The notes under the pieces are model-generated. The model saw only the letters and a program-made list of their open reading frames with translations. It was not told the origin of the DNA and did not search any database. The translations under genes and the position numbers were made by a program. A stretch of 64,000 nucleotides of DNA from Dysidea avara (taxonomy: Eukaryota; Porifera; Demospongiae; Dictyoceratida; Dysideidae): assembly GCF_963678975.1 (NCBI RefSeq), contig NC_089273.1, positions 33,666,973 to 33,730,972 of the forward strand, given 5' to 3'. This document shows, one piece after another, positions 12,351 to 24,995 of this stretch. Every line of letters begins with the position of its first letter. Within the stretch, counting starts at the first letter, position 1.

Positions 12351-12550
12351 TTTGAGAAAACTACGAGGCCTAGAGACATGAACTAACCGGGGATAGATTC
12401 GCCTGTGAATGAAGGCACAAACGTATAATCGTCGCTCCTGTTTGTGCTGATGACTTGACCATACGTGTAATTCTATATAACGCCCAGCACCACACCCTTG
12501 CTTAATTACTTACATATTGCGCGAAGAAGATTAGTGATGCCCGTGCAGGA

Positions 12551-12612
12551 GAGCCAGAAGCCACTTGTGTAAACAAGAAGATTACAGAAGCCACTTGTGT
12601 AAACAAGAAGAT
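12551..12612 (+). repeat. Perfect 30-bp tandem duplication before a GTAAGT site
   Basis: The 30-bp segment starting AGAAGCCACTTGTG occurs twice back to back, and the second copy runs straight into ACAAGTAAGTTT, a good 5' splice-site match. No reading frame crosses it (the short ORF from ATG near 12538 stops within 12 codons). It could be a non-coding first exon, but there is no further support. Confidence 0.5.
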
Positions 12613-12899
12613 TACAAGTAAGTTTTTATGTTTGTAACATCTCAAGTCTCCATGCCAGCTGCCAGTGGATTCACTGATTCATGTAAATAAACAATACAAG
12701 AAAACATTAAACTGACATATGCCACGCTCTTTACAATAAGCTTACAGTTACATATAAAATACAAGTAAACAATTTTGTCTTGTGCAGCTGGCATGGCGAA
12801 CTTTCTTTGTGTTGGTGTCAGGCAATTCAATACGTGCTTAATCTTTTTTGCCTTCACCTGGCGTAGCTACTAGGCTCTAGTGGCTTGGCTGTCTTCCTT

Positions 12900-13398
12900 T
12901 ATCTGGTTCATCTGGCTTGCATACGCCTACAGCATTGTGTAGCTATCTCCTGAAAGTTGTGTATGCATAACTATGGTGTGTCACCCATCACTGTGCCATT
13001 GCTACATCACTGATGAACCTTACTTAGCTCTAGTTGATGTTGATATGCATTGCTGTATATTGGCTAATAATTTTTATCTGCATGGTGATGTTGCCTATAA
13101 TGTATTGCTGCATACAATACTGCAATAATGTATAGTTCTTTCCTGTATGTTTTGTATACATATACTTTGTACACATCACTGTGCCATTTATACCACACCA
13201 ATGATGTACTGGCACTTAGCTACTGGTGGCCTTTAGTTACGATGCCACTATAGTGTTATATCTGTCACTACTGTGACATATTGAGTTGATTTGGGGATAA
13301 TGCATTCACCACCTAATAGCCTCACCGGGGGGCTGTCACGTTGGTGTATGTACTTGGTTATATGTGATGCGGTCCTAGTAATAATAATAATAATAATA
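12900..13398 (+). mobile_element. SINE-like interspersed repeat with (TAA)n tail
   Basis: The 3' end reads GTACTTGGTTATATGTGATG, then GGTCCTAG and (TAA)n at 13376-13398. The same 3' sequence occurs inverted at about 38899-38955 with (TTA)n, and without a long tail at 50085-50130. The body (about 12960-13300) matches 47080-47360, including TGCTGCATACA, CACTGTGCCATT and GCACTTAGCTAC. An internal unit is duplicated (about 12963-13040 and 13130-13220). Shared 3' end plus a short tandem tail points to LINE-mobilised SINEs or LINE 3' UTR pieces. No pol III boxes were identified. Confidence 0.6.
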
Positions 13399-14402
13399 CA
13401 AAACTGGACTGCATGACTGGTAGCATTGCTGTATTAATGCTTTCTAAAAATAAATGGTCATTGAAAAGTAGCTACATAGTTAAAATTGTATGTGGATCAA
13501 GAGTAACTCTTCCATTATTTACTCTTGGTGGATGATATGAGTGATTATAATAATATGCCCTATACTTTTGAAATGTGTGTTAATCCAAACATCAAAAATA
13601 GAAATATACTCTAAATGAACATTCATGCTGTCATACAGCAGTCATGTAGCTTGATTTGACCCTCTACTTCCTGTCTTACAATTACTATTATAATTTTCTT
13701 TCTTCCTTTCATCTTCTTTCTTGGACAAAATGCTACCTGGATGACCCAGTTGACTTGGATGACCCGATTGGGTAAATGCTTTATCTCTGCACATAAACAT
13801 ATCTGTAGGAAAAAGCCTAATTGTTTCACAGTGTGCATAGCTTTTCCCTTATCAAGAGTGAGATACTCTTTAAGAACAGTCATATACGTAATAGCTACTC
13901 TGACAATTATTAAAATCACCTAATGGCCACATAAATGTTTGCTGCACCTAGGCACAGGAAATGGGTAATGTAAATTATAATGATGGCCTTATTATGCAAA
14001 AGCTGGTATTATCTCAATGCTTATTATCCAGGATTGCTCGCACAACATCAAGCATGTGCAGTTACGGTCTCAAAAATGTTCAACTCTAGCACCTTAATAT
14101 CAAGCTTTTATGCAGAGTGTGAACGCAAGAGCCTTCAAATGAATGACCCCAACACGTTGCAGTACATGTATATTATAATTCAATGCTATGTAAACATTGT
14201 TTATGTTCAGGAAAGATGCTTAATTTAAAGCGTGTAAATGTAATGCTGTTAATGCATACACTTAAATTAAATGCTGTAAAGCATTTCTGCACATTATATG
14301 CCAGCCCTGTTGTATCCCAAAGTGCAATAAAATTTAACATGTGCTTGTATTTACTGATTTGGTGGTAGGGAATGATCTATAAATTTATTTATGTTGATAA
14401 AA
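13399..14402. other. No gene recognised
   Basis: AT-rich sequence between the SINE-like repeat and S-unit copy 2. The short ORFs on both strands (all below 100 codons) show no domain or codon pattern that I recognise. Confidence 0.5.
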
Positions 14403-14724
14403 TCTGATCAAAAACAGCCAAGCTGTAAAAAAAGGTGCGGCCCCCATAAAGGCCATGGTGAAAAAAGATGTGAAATCCAAAGTGGCGGCCAAGAAATGGC
14501 TGTGATGGTAGGTTAATGGTTACATTTTAATAACAACAATTCAGGTGAATTTGGTGCCAAGACCAAGCGGCACAAAATTCACCTGAATTGCCGTTATTAA
14601 AATGTAACCATTAACCTACCATCACAGCCATTTCTTGGCCGCCACCTTGGATTTCACATCTTTTTTCACCATGGCCTTTATGGGGGCTGCACCTTTTTTT
14701 ACAGCTTGGCTGTTTTTGATCAGA
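14403..14724. repeat. Long inverted repeat at the S-unit 5' end (copy 2)
   Basis: Near-perfect palindrome: arms of about 149 bp around a 24-bp centre containing GGTGCCAAGACCAAGCGG. The outer bases are TCTGATCAAAAACAGCCAAG and its inverse. The same palindrome is at 59703-60033; at 63424-63634 the left arm is mostly deleted while the right arm is intact. The ORF-like stretches in it are symmetric artefacts. Confidence 0.92.
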
Positions 14725-14934
14725 TATCACTTCTTTTTGTATTTGTATACTGCAAAGCCGGCCTATGGCTGGCTTTGGTGCTTTTTTAACCCATGTGTTT
14801 TTTTCTTTACCACAGGAAGAAGAAAAGAACTTAAAGAAGAATTTTAGTACTTCAATTATTTTTGATTTTATTAGTAATTATACAAATTATATACATATAT
14901 TTATTACATGCTCATTATTCCCCACAGGATTGTT

Positions 14935-17900
14935 TTGCAGCTGATCTCTCTACTGGGTGACTTGAAATGTAGCTGAACTATATACAGGATGGTTTCTTTG
15001 TAGCTGAACTCTCTGTAACAGGTGATTTGTTTGCAGCTAAACTCTCTACATGGTGGTGTCTTTATAGCCGAACTCTCTACATGATGGTTTCTTTGTAGCT
15101 GAACTCTCTATAAGGTGACTTCGTCTAGCTGAACTCTCTACAGGGTGATTTTTTTGTAGCTGAACTCTCTGCAGGGTGATTTGTTTGCAGCTGAACTCTC
15201 TACATGATGGTTTCTTTGTAGCTGAACTCTCTACAAGGTGACTTTGTCCAGTTGATCTCTCTACGGGGTGATTTGTTTCTAGCTGAACTCTCTACAGGTG
15301 AATTGTTTGCAGCTAAACTCTCTACATGGTGGTTTCTTTGTAGCTGAACTCTCTACAAGGTAACTTCTTCTCTACAGGGTGATTTGTTGTAGTTGAATTC
15401 TCTACTAGGTGGTTTGTATGAGGCTGAACTCTCTACATGGCGGTTTCTTTGTAGCTGAACTCTACAGAGTGATTTGTTTGCAGCTGAACTCTCAACATGA
15501 TGGTTTCTTTGTAACTGAACACTCTACAAGGTGACTTCTTCTAGCATGATCTTTCTACAGGGTGAATTGTTGTAGCTGAACTATCTACAAGGTAACTTCT
15601 TCTAGCTGATCTCTATACAGGGTGATTTGTTTGTAGTTGAATTCTGTACAGGTGGTTTCTTTGTAGCTGAACTCTGTACATGATGGTTTCTTTGTAGCTA
15701 AACTCTTTACAAGGTGACTTCTTCTAGCTGAACTCTCTATGGGGTAATTGCTTTGTAGCTGAACTCTCTATATGATGGTTTCTTTGTAAATGAACTCTCT
15801 ACAAGGTGAATTCTTCTACCTGATCTCTCTACAGGGTGATTTGTTTGTAACTGAACTCTGTACAAGTGCGTTTTTGTGGGTGATCACTGTGAAAAAAGAG
15901 GGATATAAGATGGTATTTCCAGTGGCTTATTGAATACAAAAAAGCTTGGTATAACCTGCATTATACTAACAATCCCTATAAGGATGTGTTAAACATACTG
16001 AAACCATATATGTGATAGTATAGTGTGGGAATTATATCAGATATAAGCTATTCCAAGTATTGTGGTAATTAAACTGAAACCATACATGCAATAGTATAGT
16101 ATGCATTATCCTAAAGTATAACATGAGTATAATACAGGATTTATATTAAGGCTTATTTGTATTCAATAAGCCACTGGAAATACCATCTTATATCCCACCT
16201 TTTTCACAGTGGATCTCACTGCAGGTTGATTTGTTTGTAGCTGAACTCACTAAAGGGTGATTTTGCTTGTAGCTGAACTCCTTGCATTGTATCTAGTTTC
16301 TAGCTGATCTCTCTACAGGGTGATTTGTTTGTAGCTGATCTCTCTACAAGTTGATTTGTGTGTAGCTGATCTCTCTGCAGGTTGATTAATTTGCAGCCAA
16401 TCTCTCTACAAGGTAATTTGTTTGTAGCTGAACTGTCTATAAAGTGATTTATTTGTAGCTGATCTCTCTGCAGGTTGATTTGTTTTAGCTGAACTCTCTA
16501 CAGGGTGATTTACTTGTAGCTGAACTCCTTACATTGTGACTAGTTTCTAGCTGATCTCTCTACAGGGTGATTTGTTTGTAGCTGATCTCTCTACAAGTTG
16601 ATTTGTGTGTAGCTGATCTTTCTACTGGTTGATTTGTTTGTAGCCGATCTCTCTACAGGGTAATTTGTTTGTAGCTGAACTCTGTACAAGGTGCTTTTTT
16701 GTAGGTGATCTCACTGCAGGTTGATTTGTTTGTAGCTGAACTCACTAAAGGGTGATTTGCTTGTAGCTGAACTCCTTACATTGTGTCCAGTTTCTAGCTG
16801 ATCTCTCTACAGAGTGATTTGTTTGTAGCTGAACTCTCTATAAGGTGATTTATTTGTGGCTGAACTCCTTACATTGTGTGTAGTTTCTAGCTGATCTCTC
16901 TACAGGGTTATTTGGTTGTAATTGATCTCTCTACAAGTTGATTTGTGTGTAGCTGATCTCTCTGCAGGTTGATTTGTTTGTAGCCGATCTCTCTATAAGG
17001 TGATTTGTTTGTAGTTGATCTCTCTGCAGGTTGATTTGTTTTAGCTGAACTCTCTAGAGGCTGATTTGTTTGTAGCCGACCTCTCTACAGGGTAATTTGT
17101 TTGTAGCTGAACTCTCTACAAGTTGATTTGTGTGTAGCTGATCTCTCTGCAGGTTGATTTGTTTGTAGCCGATCTCTCTACAGGGCAATTTGTTTGTAGC
17201 TGATCTCTCTACAGGGTGATTTTTTTGTAGCTGACCTCTTTTCACAGTGATTTGTTTCTAGCTGATCTCTCTACAGGGTGATTTTTTGTAGCTGACCTCT
17301 CTTCAGGGTGATTTGTTTCTATCTGATTGCTCTACAGGTTGATTTGTTTGTAGATGAACTCTCTACAGGGTAATTTGCTTGTAGCTGAACTCCTTACTTT
17401 GTGTCTAGTTTGTAGCTGATCTCTCTACAGGGTGATTTGTTTGTAGCTGAACTTCTTACATTGTGTGTAGTTTCTAGCTGATCTCTCTACAGGGTGATTT
17501 GTTTGTAGCTGATCTCTCTACAAGTTGATTTGTGTGCATATAGCTGATCTCTCTGCAGGTTGATTTGTTTGTAGCCGATCTCTCTACAAGTAATCTGTTT
17601 GTAGCTGAACTCTCTATAAGGTGATTTGTTTGTAGCTGATCTCTCTGCAGGTTGATTTGTTTTAGCTGAACTCTCTACAGGGTGATTGCTTGTAGCTGAA
17701 CTCCTTACATTGTGTCTAGTTTCTAGTTGATGTCTCTACAGAGTGATTTTTTGTAGCTGAACTCTCTTCAGGGTGGTTTGTTTCTAGCTGATCTCTCTAC
17801 AGGTAGATTTGTGTTGATTTGTTCATTGCTGATCGCTCTAAAGGTAATTGATTTGTTGCAGTTGAACACCCTGCAAAGTGTTTTGTTTGTAGCTGATCAC

Positions 17901-18200
17901 TCTAAAGGGTAATTTGTTTGTAGCTGAACTCTCTCCACAGTGACTTGTGTGTAGCTGAATTCTGTGTAACTGAATTCTCTAGAGAGTGACTTAATTGTAG
18001 CTGAATTCTCTACACAGTGCATGACTTGTTTATAGCTGAACTTTCTTCAGTGTGACTTGTAATGTTCTGAATCTCTATAGTGGTATATTTGCTTAACTCT
18101 CCACATGGTGACTGTCTTCTTGCTGAACTGTCTATAAGATTAACTGTTTGCAGCTGAACTCCCTACAGAATAACTTGTGATGTAATAAAATTCTATAATG
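14935..18200. repeat. Satellite array of S-unit copy 2
   Basis: 30-31-bp monomers around AGCTGAACTCTCTACA or AGCTGATCTCTCTACA, plus a second set of spacers (GTTGATTTGTGTGT, CCTTACATTGTGTCTAGTTT) that define a higher-order pattern from about 16230 to 17760. It is interrupted at 15885-16211. Divergence increases towards the right end (17800-18200). Confidence 0.93.
15885..16211. mobile_element. CACTA-like MITE inside the satellite (3-bp TSD)
   Basis: A 327-bp insert with inverted ends of about 55 bp starting CACTGTGAAAAA, flanked by GAT at 15882-15884 and 16212-16214. The uninterrupted parallel monomer at about 16704 reads GGTGATCTCACTGC, which shows the empty site and supports GAT as the target duplication. 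CACT(A/G) termini with 2-3-bp TSDs fit the CACTA/EnSpm superfamily. Non-coding. Confidence 0.85.
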
Positions 18201-19050
18201 GAGTAAATAAATTAGCCGAATGCTCTATTAGGGTGACTGTTCTATTAGAGTATCTCGATTTCGCATTTGCTACACGGAGTTGGCTTTCGAATCATAACTC
18301 AGTGGTTTGTACTCCGATTCTTCTGTACTACTGCAAGGACTTTCTATGAAGATTATTCCAGCTATACACCAATTTTCAGCTCATTGCTCTAAGCGGTTTG
18401 CCTAGTAGGCGTGAAAACTAATACTTTTTTATTCATAAAAATCGATCGCGTAATTGTGACACAGGTTGGGTTTTGTGTCATATCTCCGTGGTCTTTATCT
18501 CGATTCCTTTCAAACCACCAAAAGGCACTCCTACGATGGTTACTCCATCTACATAGCAATTTTCAACTCATTCCATGAAGTGGTTTACCCTGTAGGCGTG
18601 ACAACAAATCGATCTTGTTTTACGCAAATAATCGGTCATAACTCCTGAACCATTCATCGGATTTGTACCAAATTTGATGCTATGATTCGCCTTTGGACTC
18701 CCTTTCTGTGTGCCAAATTTCAAGGCGATCGAAGTACGCGTTTGCTTGTTATAGCAATTTTTGCAAGTGTGCGAAAAGACGAAGAAGAAGAAGAAAAAAA
18801 AAACGAAGAAAAAAAAACGAAACTTTGGCAGCTCGTATCTCGGAAATGGCTGGAGCGATTTCCTTTAAATTTGGAATGTAGACTCCCTTGGCTGGCGGGC
18901 AACTGTGTAGCAAATTTGGTTCCAATCAGATAAGTGATCACCGAGATACAAATGTGTGAAAATGACGTTTTCGTTCTTCCTGTCAAAATATACTCACAGT
19001 GTGGCGCGCCAGCTTCTTGGGCCGCACGACACACTACCGTGTGTCTTGAT

Positions 19051-21589
19051 AAAGAAACGTTACATCTTAATACACAATCACAGAATGAATAAGCAAACTT
19101 TTTTTATTTTGTAAGTTCTAATAGAATCTCTATTGGCAGTCAAACACACTAGTAGCTAGGTCTTTAGTACCATCACAGATTATTATACATAGTTGTAGGA
19201 CTGTTATGTAGTACTAGGTACAGTAGTATTGTTGATGAAGAATTTCCTTGTAAGTATATGTGTGCATAATTTAAGCCTTCTAATATTTCAATGGTGTTTG
19301 TTTAGTAATGCACAGCAATGAACAAACATCAGTGAGAGGTCCTTCCCACACAACCACTGGGTGGATTTGTTATTATTCCTGTTATAACCACAAGTGGGTG
19401 GATGTGTACACTTGCAACAATAACATTGCAATGATTATGGTATAGTGATATAATGTAATACAAGAATTAATCATTATGCATGTCATAGTGAATTTAAGAA
19501 TTGTGTATCACTATGCACAAAGTATTGTGTTATGTACATTCTGTAACAAAATCACAACTTTTGCAGGTGCATAAATACAAGTGTGGCAAAGCAGTGCAAT
19601 TAACTTATTCAGTTTAAAGAAACATTATGCAATGTACACATTTTGCAGTCTTTAGAGGTATTACAGTTGTACACTATGGATGAAGTTGACACTACTTCTT
19701 TGGAGAATAATAGCACATATAAGCAAGTAAATCTTGTGGTTTAAAATGTTTTCACATAACTTAAAAGTGTATCAACAATGATAAAAGAAATATTGATAGT
19801 TTTTTTTGTGAAGAAGTCCATCAAATTCTTGAATTTCCTGAATTGCTGATTTAAATGTATGAATGCGTATGTTGTGCTTTTGTTCCTAATAGATTATCTG
19901 CTTTCATGTGAGTAGCGATTCACACATTCATAATCACTGTCCTACAGAGTATTAATCATATTATTAGCGTGTGTGTATGTATTGTATGCATGCAAAACAT
20001 ACGTAGCTACAGACAGACATACACAAAAAGCAAGGCCTCCAGCAGCCATGCAAATCACAGCTATGTAGTGAATCTATTTGTACATCACTCAGCCACTCTA
20101 GTCTGTGCAGGCAAATTCTCCTGGGGCAGGGCTAGTATCCCAAAGGGGTTGCACAGAAAGAAACTTGGAACCCAAAGATCCACAATGGCCCCAACACTAC
20201 TAAACTTCCAGAGGTTAGCTTTGCTTGCTGTGTATGTGTACATATGGTAGTTATTGTATTTGGTTGCTTTGTTGTCTTAAATCATCTCATCATGAAAATA
20301 TATCAAGAATAATTCAACAATTTTATTCAAAATTGGTTAAAGTTTGCCCATGAATGATGCAGGATTTAGGATACTTTCTTGATTATGGGATTAAGAATGG
20401 CAGTACTAATTTTCAGTAGTAATGAATAAATCTGATAACAATAGCGTACAAAAGTTAGCTAAAGATACCAAAGGGGTGATTGAGCCATATCAAATTCAAC
20501 AAGGTAAATCTATAAGCAAATCACCTAGGCACAGATGTGTACAGTCCATATCACCACTGTACAGCAATTGGAATATTCCAGTATTCGGTATTTTTATAAC
20601 TGCACTCCAATACGTTGATGTTGAGCTATGATACTTGTAAAGACCAGGAGCCCAGTTAATACTACGTATCCCTTACTATAAATCTATGGTGTTATTTAAT
20701 TTGTTTTGGTATTGCTTAGTGAAACTTTAATGCATACAATTATAGTTTATTGCAATCCCATGTATTCAGTTAGTACTTTTATTTTATTTTGCAATTCACT
20801 ATACCTACCACCTTTTTGTTGCTAATGAAGTATAACTTGAACACTGAAACCACATGTAACAGTATATACTGCAAAGGATATGTTACTCCTCAGACTAGTA
20901 GCCTACAAGGCCTGTGTTGTCAGTTTTTCATCAACACACACCTGTACAGTGTATTAGGAAATCTGTTCACATCATTATCATGCAGAAACCCTATTCATCC
21001 ATATGTCATTCTACTGTATAATGCCTCAGAGTGAAGCTTCCTTGCCAGTAAGCTTAATACAGGGTCTGTATTATGGAGTGCTCACTCTGGCTCTGCTTTT
21101 GATTCTTTGCTACACAAGTGCTGGTATGAACAGACATTGAAACATACACACATGTATTCCAGAAACAACTTCAGAAAACCTGGCATACTCTCACAGCTGG
21201 CCTGTGGGTTTAAATGATTTTCTGTGTACTTGCTCCCTTGATTTTCTAAAACTCTATTATCAGAACACTTGGTAGTGGAAATGACTGCTCTATGAGAGTA
21301 TTTGTGACTGCATTGGGCCTGCAAAAACAGGGCATGTGGGCATATGATTTTTACTTAATTTTTCAAACTTCTTTGATTCATAACTTTTTATACCAATATG
21401 CTATGGACATGAAAATTTTAATACTTAGTTAATTGGCTGTATGTTGCAAGTTACAGAATGCAACTATTCTGTTCCAGTACTGAGATATGGCTGTTAGTGT
21501 AATGGTGTGTAGTTGGCCTGTTATCGCAAGCCCGGTGAAGGAGCAGAAATAGTGACAGATGTGCCAGCGTTTCTTCAATATTGACTAAG
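19051..21589. other. No gene recognised
   Basis: About 2.5 kb of AT-rich DNA. The ORFs here are short and carry no recognisable domain. One degenerate CTCTATGAGAG-type motif sits near 21285-21297. Confidence 0.5.
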
Positions 21590-23340
21590 AAGAGAAGGAA
21601 CCATCATTATTAAATGATGCAGAAAGTGTACAAAAACAAAAATAAATAAAGGCAGGTAAATCCTCCGACACATGTGACTACACAGGACCACAAAAGGAAC
21701 TTGCATGGGCATGGAAAGGAAGGTGTACTTACAAAAATAAACTATCTATAAAATTAAGTAAGGTTCTCTGAGAGGAAGAAATACTTTTACAGGCAGCAGC
21801 ATCTTCTTGACAAGCGACTTGCAGGTAGTTGTGCCAGGGCAAGAAAAATTAATTAAATTCAACAGATTGTTCACAGAGGCTGGCTGGTAGTGACCAAGCG
21901 CTGTAATTTCAACCGTCTCATAGTAACTTGGTATTTTTAAATGATCAAACTCTGCAAGCAATTGTAGGTATTCCACTTTGGACTGTTTCTTAGAATGAGC
22001 TGATTATTTATGGTGTACAGAGTCCAGAGGGCATGTTAAGTCTAACAAAGCTATTGATGAAAGTTGAGAATTGAATATAACAGTGTCTGGTCGGTAGGGC
22101 GTTGTTAGTATTGATATTGGAATTGTTGCTTGAGGTGCTTCGGTTGCCTGGAAGTTCTGTAGATCTGCATACACTTGAACAAATGGACAAAAATTTCAAT
22201 GAACACTGTAGCCAGACTATGAAGCACCTGATTGTGACGGTAAGTGTATTGTTGTACGCTTAAAGCAATAGGACAATCATTTAAAACATGGGCAGTAGTA
22301 GGACGGGTGGAATTACACAATAAACACTTTGCATCACTTTGAATGGACCAGCGCTGCAGGTTGACAGCAATGGGAAAAGTGTCAAAGGCAGCCCGAAAGA
22401 GGAATGATAATTTCCCAGGATGAAAACCAGAAGCCTATTCCAGGTCCTACAAGAGTTCTCTAATTCGGCTCAGTTTCCAAACTTAGATTGAACAGTGAGA
22501 GTTTGCTCACATTTGCTCTTTGTATGATTCACAAGTTGATGTTTGGCTTTAAGGTATAAGGAACGGGCAGATGGGAGGGGCAGATAGCTGCTTCTGAGCA
22601 TCTGACAGGATAGAGTAGTTGGTGTCTTGGAATTCCATAGCAACATTTCCAAGATGCAGCTGCATACTTAGCTCCTGCAGCCGAGTGTCAGACAAAGCAC
22701 TGACACAAGATAACAAACTTAGCTTTGCCTCCCTGGATATATATATGAGAGATACTGGGGCAGCAAACTCCAGGGTAATACAGTAAAACCCGAGTAGCAC
22801 TACGGGACAAATTAAGCCATTTCTTAAGAAAACGGGTGGCAACTGATTCAAGCTTTGAGATAGCCCAGTTTGAGAGTGCATCAACACATAAACAAAAACG
22901 TAGTAAAGAAATTATCATAATTTCTGTAAAACCAGACCTTGTGTTCTCCGCGAACAGGGAACGCACCAGCAGCAGTAAGTAGGTCAGTCATACGGTTGAT
23001 CATCCGTTTACTTGCAGCTTTCTTAGTAGCACTTAAAAATATGTCAATAAGTTTCCCTAAAAACTTGGTCTGCCCTTCAGCAAGAGACCGGGTTTCACCT
23101 TTAGATAAAGGTATTTCCTGTGACAAAATTTTAGTTCCATCAAAAAGAAAAGAGATGCATTTTTAGGGTTTAAAGCACAAATCTATATCATTAGCTCTCA
23201 GGTACAGTAGTTGCAACACAGATTTGTGAACAGCGATATCACCAGAAAGTAAAGTTACATCGTCAGCATACCCCTTAAGGGAGTGCTCCATCGAATCTAC
23301 AAACTTTATCGATGGTTTCCAATTTTCCTTGATGAAAACA
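21590..23340 (-). pseudogene. Degraded LINE: RT with YADD box and C-terminal domain
   Basis: Minus-strand non-LTR retroelement relic in several frames. The most upstream recognisable piece (about 23300-23240) has the RT catalytic box GYADDVTLLS. Then come RT thumb and connection phrases: KFLGKLIDIFL, KLESVATRFLKKWLNL (about 22860-22800). A C-terminal domain follows with CNSTRPTTAHVLNDCPIAL and YTYRHNQVLHSL (about 22320-22230), YRPDTVIF and LLDLTCP (about 22095-22030), and EITALGHYQP (about 21905). The 3' UTR runs to about 21590. The 5' half, including the endonuclease, is absent, as is usual after incomplete reverse transcription. A second short copy of the 3' UTR may lie at 31189-31300. Confidence 0.75.
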
Positions 23341-24394
23341 GGTGCTTCATTGGGAGTAAGTGATGCTATCAGCAGGGAGGAAAAGACACAGAAACGATTA
23401 CCAGTGCACTTACTTCGAATTCAAGTTGACAAACGCCATTTTTCTTGTGTACACGCGCTGCGACGGAGAACCAAATGTGCATGCGGTTTTGTTAAGACTG
23501 GGCGTAACTGACAAACAAAAAGGCGCGAGCATTTCAAAAAATAGATAGAAAGGAAGTTGTGTGTTAGATGACACCAGTGTAGCCAGTTGATCGACACCAT
23601 TGTACTGGAGTTAGCTACTCAGAGAAAAACAGGTGAATTTTCCATTTCGCTTACTTGGGAGTCCGGCACGTTGCGCTGTTCGCGGCTGTGTTACAGTGTG
23701 CTATTAATTTTGTTGCAGTTGGTGAAGCGCATTGTGCGTAGCTAAATTATTGTTGTGATTGTGTTTTCTATTTGTAATGCACCTATCAATGTTGCGCCCC
23801 ACCATAGATATTTGGGGCGAGCCGAGCGAGCTCTACTTTCGCCGGTCACCAAGACTCTTCCTGAGTCAAGCGCGCTTATTGATTTTAGGCCAGTCCAAAT
23901 GAGAATGTAGTTTCCCGTCCGAGATTTTTGAAAATTTTGGTGAGGGAGGAGGTTTTTTATGATTATCCATTATTACATCAATGGCTTTTTAGCCACAAAA
24001 CTAGCGTAAGCGACCAATTATCGAACACGATTCTTATTCTTTAAAACCCAAGTCAAATCTCGTACTTCATTATGCCGGATAATTGGAAAGGCACCATGTG
24101 GGCAGCTTGTATCATAATCATAATTTGAACTGCATATGTCATGATAGTTCAGTTATAACATGAAGACTTATTGCGCTCCGATCAGTGTGGTAGTAAAGGT
24201 GCGTGTTGTTCGATAATCCATCTATGGATAATGTATGCATGTTCGATAATGGTAACGCTGTTCGATAATTGGTAATTCACGCCATTTGAAAATACGTTCA
24301 TAAAACGGAAAGTAAACGGAGTTGAATGCTGAAGTTTTGCAGACTCTCGTTGAGAACAGTGATAACTCCTGGCGAAAATTGCACGTTAATATGA

Positions 24395-24995
24395 CATTCC
24401 AGGGCTAGTTTGATGACGGAAGTGTGCCATGATGTCCAGGTGGAGCCTCACTTACATGCCCTGTCTGGTGAGGTTATGCATCACCATTCAGCTGTGCTTG
24501 ATGATAATGCCAGAGTGGATATCAGAGCATCTGGTTTTTAGAGGTGCTTACATCAACGCACCTTTTTTGATGTTCGCGTTTTTAATTCTTTGCAGACTCC
24601 AATCGGTCTACCACCTTGGCTGTCACTTTTCGTAGGCATGAGGCTGAGAAGTGTCGTGCTTATGAGAAGGGTATACGCCAAGTAGAGCATGGCAGCTTAA
24701 CCCTATTAGTTTTTTCCTCCTCCTGTGGAATGGGGAAAGCAGCCACTACCACCTAACCCGGGGAAAAAAAGCCACTACCACCTATAAGCATTTGGCTCAA
24801 TTACTCAGTGAGAAGTGGAGTTCCCCATATTTAGTAATGATGGGCTGGCTCCGTTGCAGTTTGGGGTTCTCCTTGCTTCGCTCCTCCATCGTGTGCATCC
24901 GTGGTTCTCGATCACGCTCTAAGCGTCCTGGTGTGTCCCCGGCAATAGATCTCGCGGTTGCAGAGGGGAATCTGCCAGTTCACTGACATTCCCTG
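24395..24995 (+). pseudogene. Retroelement C-terminal domain fragment
   Basis: Broken coding remnant readable as LMTEVCHDVQVEPHLHALSG, then DDNARVDIRASGF, RTFFDVRVFN, a frameshift, VTFRRHEAEKC and RQVEHGSL, then LLSEKWSSPYLVMMGWLRCS and GFSLLRSSIVCIRGSRSR. This is the C-terminal module found after reverse transcriptase in many sponge and cnidarian retroelements. The same domain occurs on the minus strand at about 55690-56260. A frameshift and in-frame stops show it is dead. It probably inserted into the pogo-like element that surrounds it. Confidence 0.7.

Larger units (their letters stand above)
14403..19050 (+). mobile_element. S-unit copy 2 (most complete)
   Basis: Reference copy of the composite unit. 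5' to 3': a palindrome with arms of about 149 bp (14403-14551 and 14576-14724); a spacer with a second hairpin, AAGCCGGCC/GGCTGGCTT (about 14754-14783); satellite from about 14935 to 18200, interrupted by a CACTA-like MITE (15885-16211); the CTCTATTAGAG motif pair (about 18218-18255); a body of about 770 bp; and the terminal hairpin 19028-19045 with CTTGAT end at 19050. The body repeats phrases such as TAACTCCGTGG, GTAGGCGTGACAAC and TATCTCGGAAATGG. No intact ORF and no Rep/helicase domain were seen, so the element would be non-autonomous. Confidence 0.75.

Noticed and set aside
14635..14847. 70-codon ORF over the palindrome
   Set aside because: Arises from one arm of a non-coding palindrome. 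Equivalent frames at 59617-59808, 59916-60203 and 63422-63634 are similar artefacts and are not conserved as protein.
23400..24000. CpG-richer patch that might be a promoter island
   Set aside because: No downstream exon could be linked to it. It lies next to a LINE relic and a transposon end, so it may just be younger repeat sequence.
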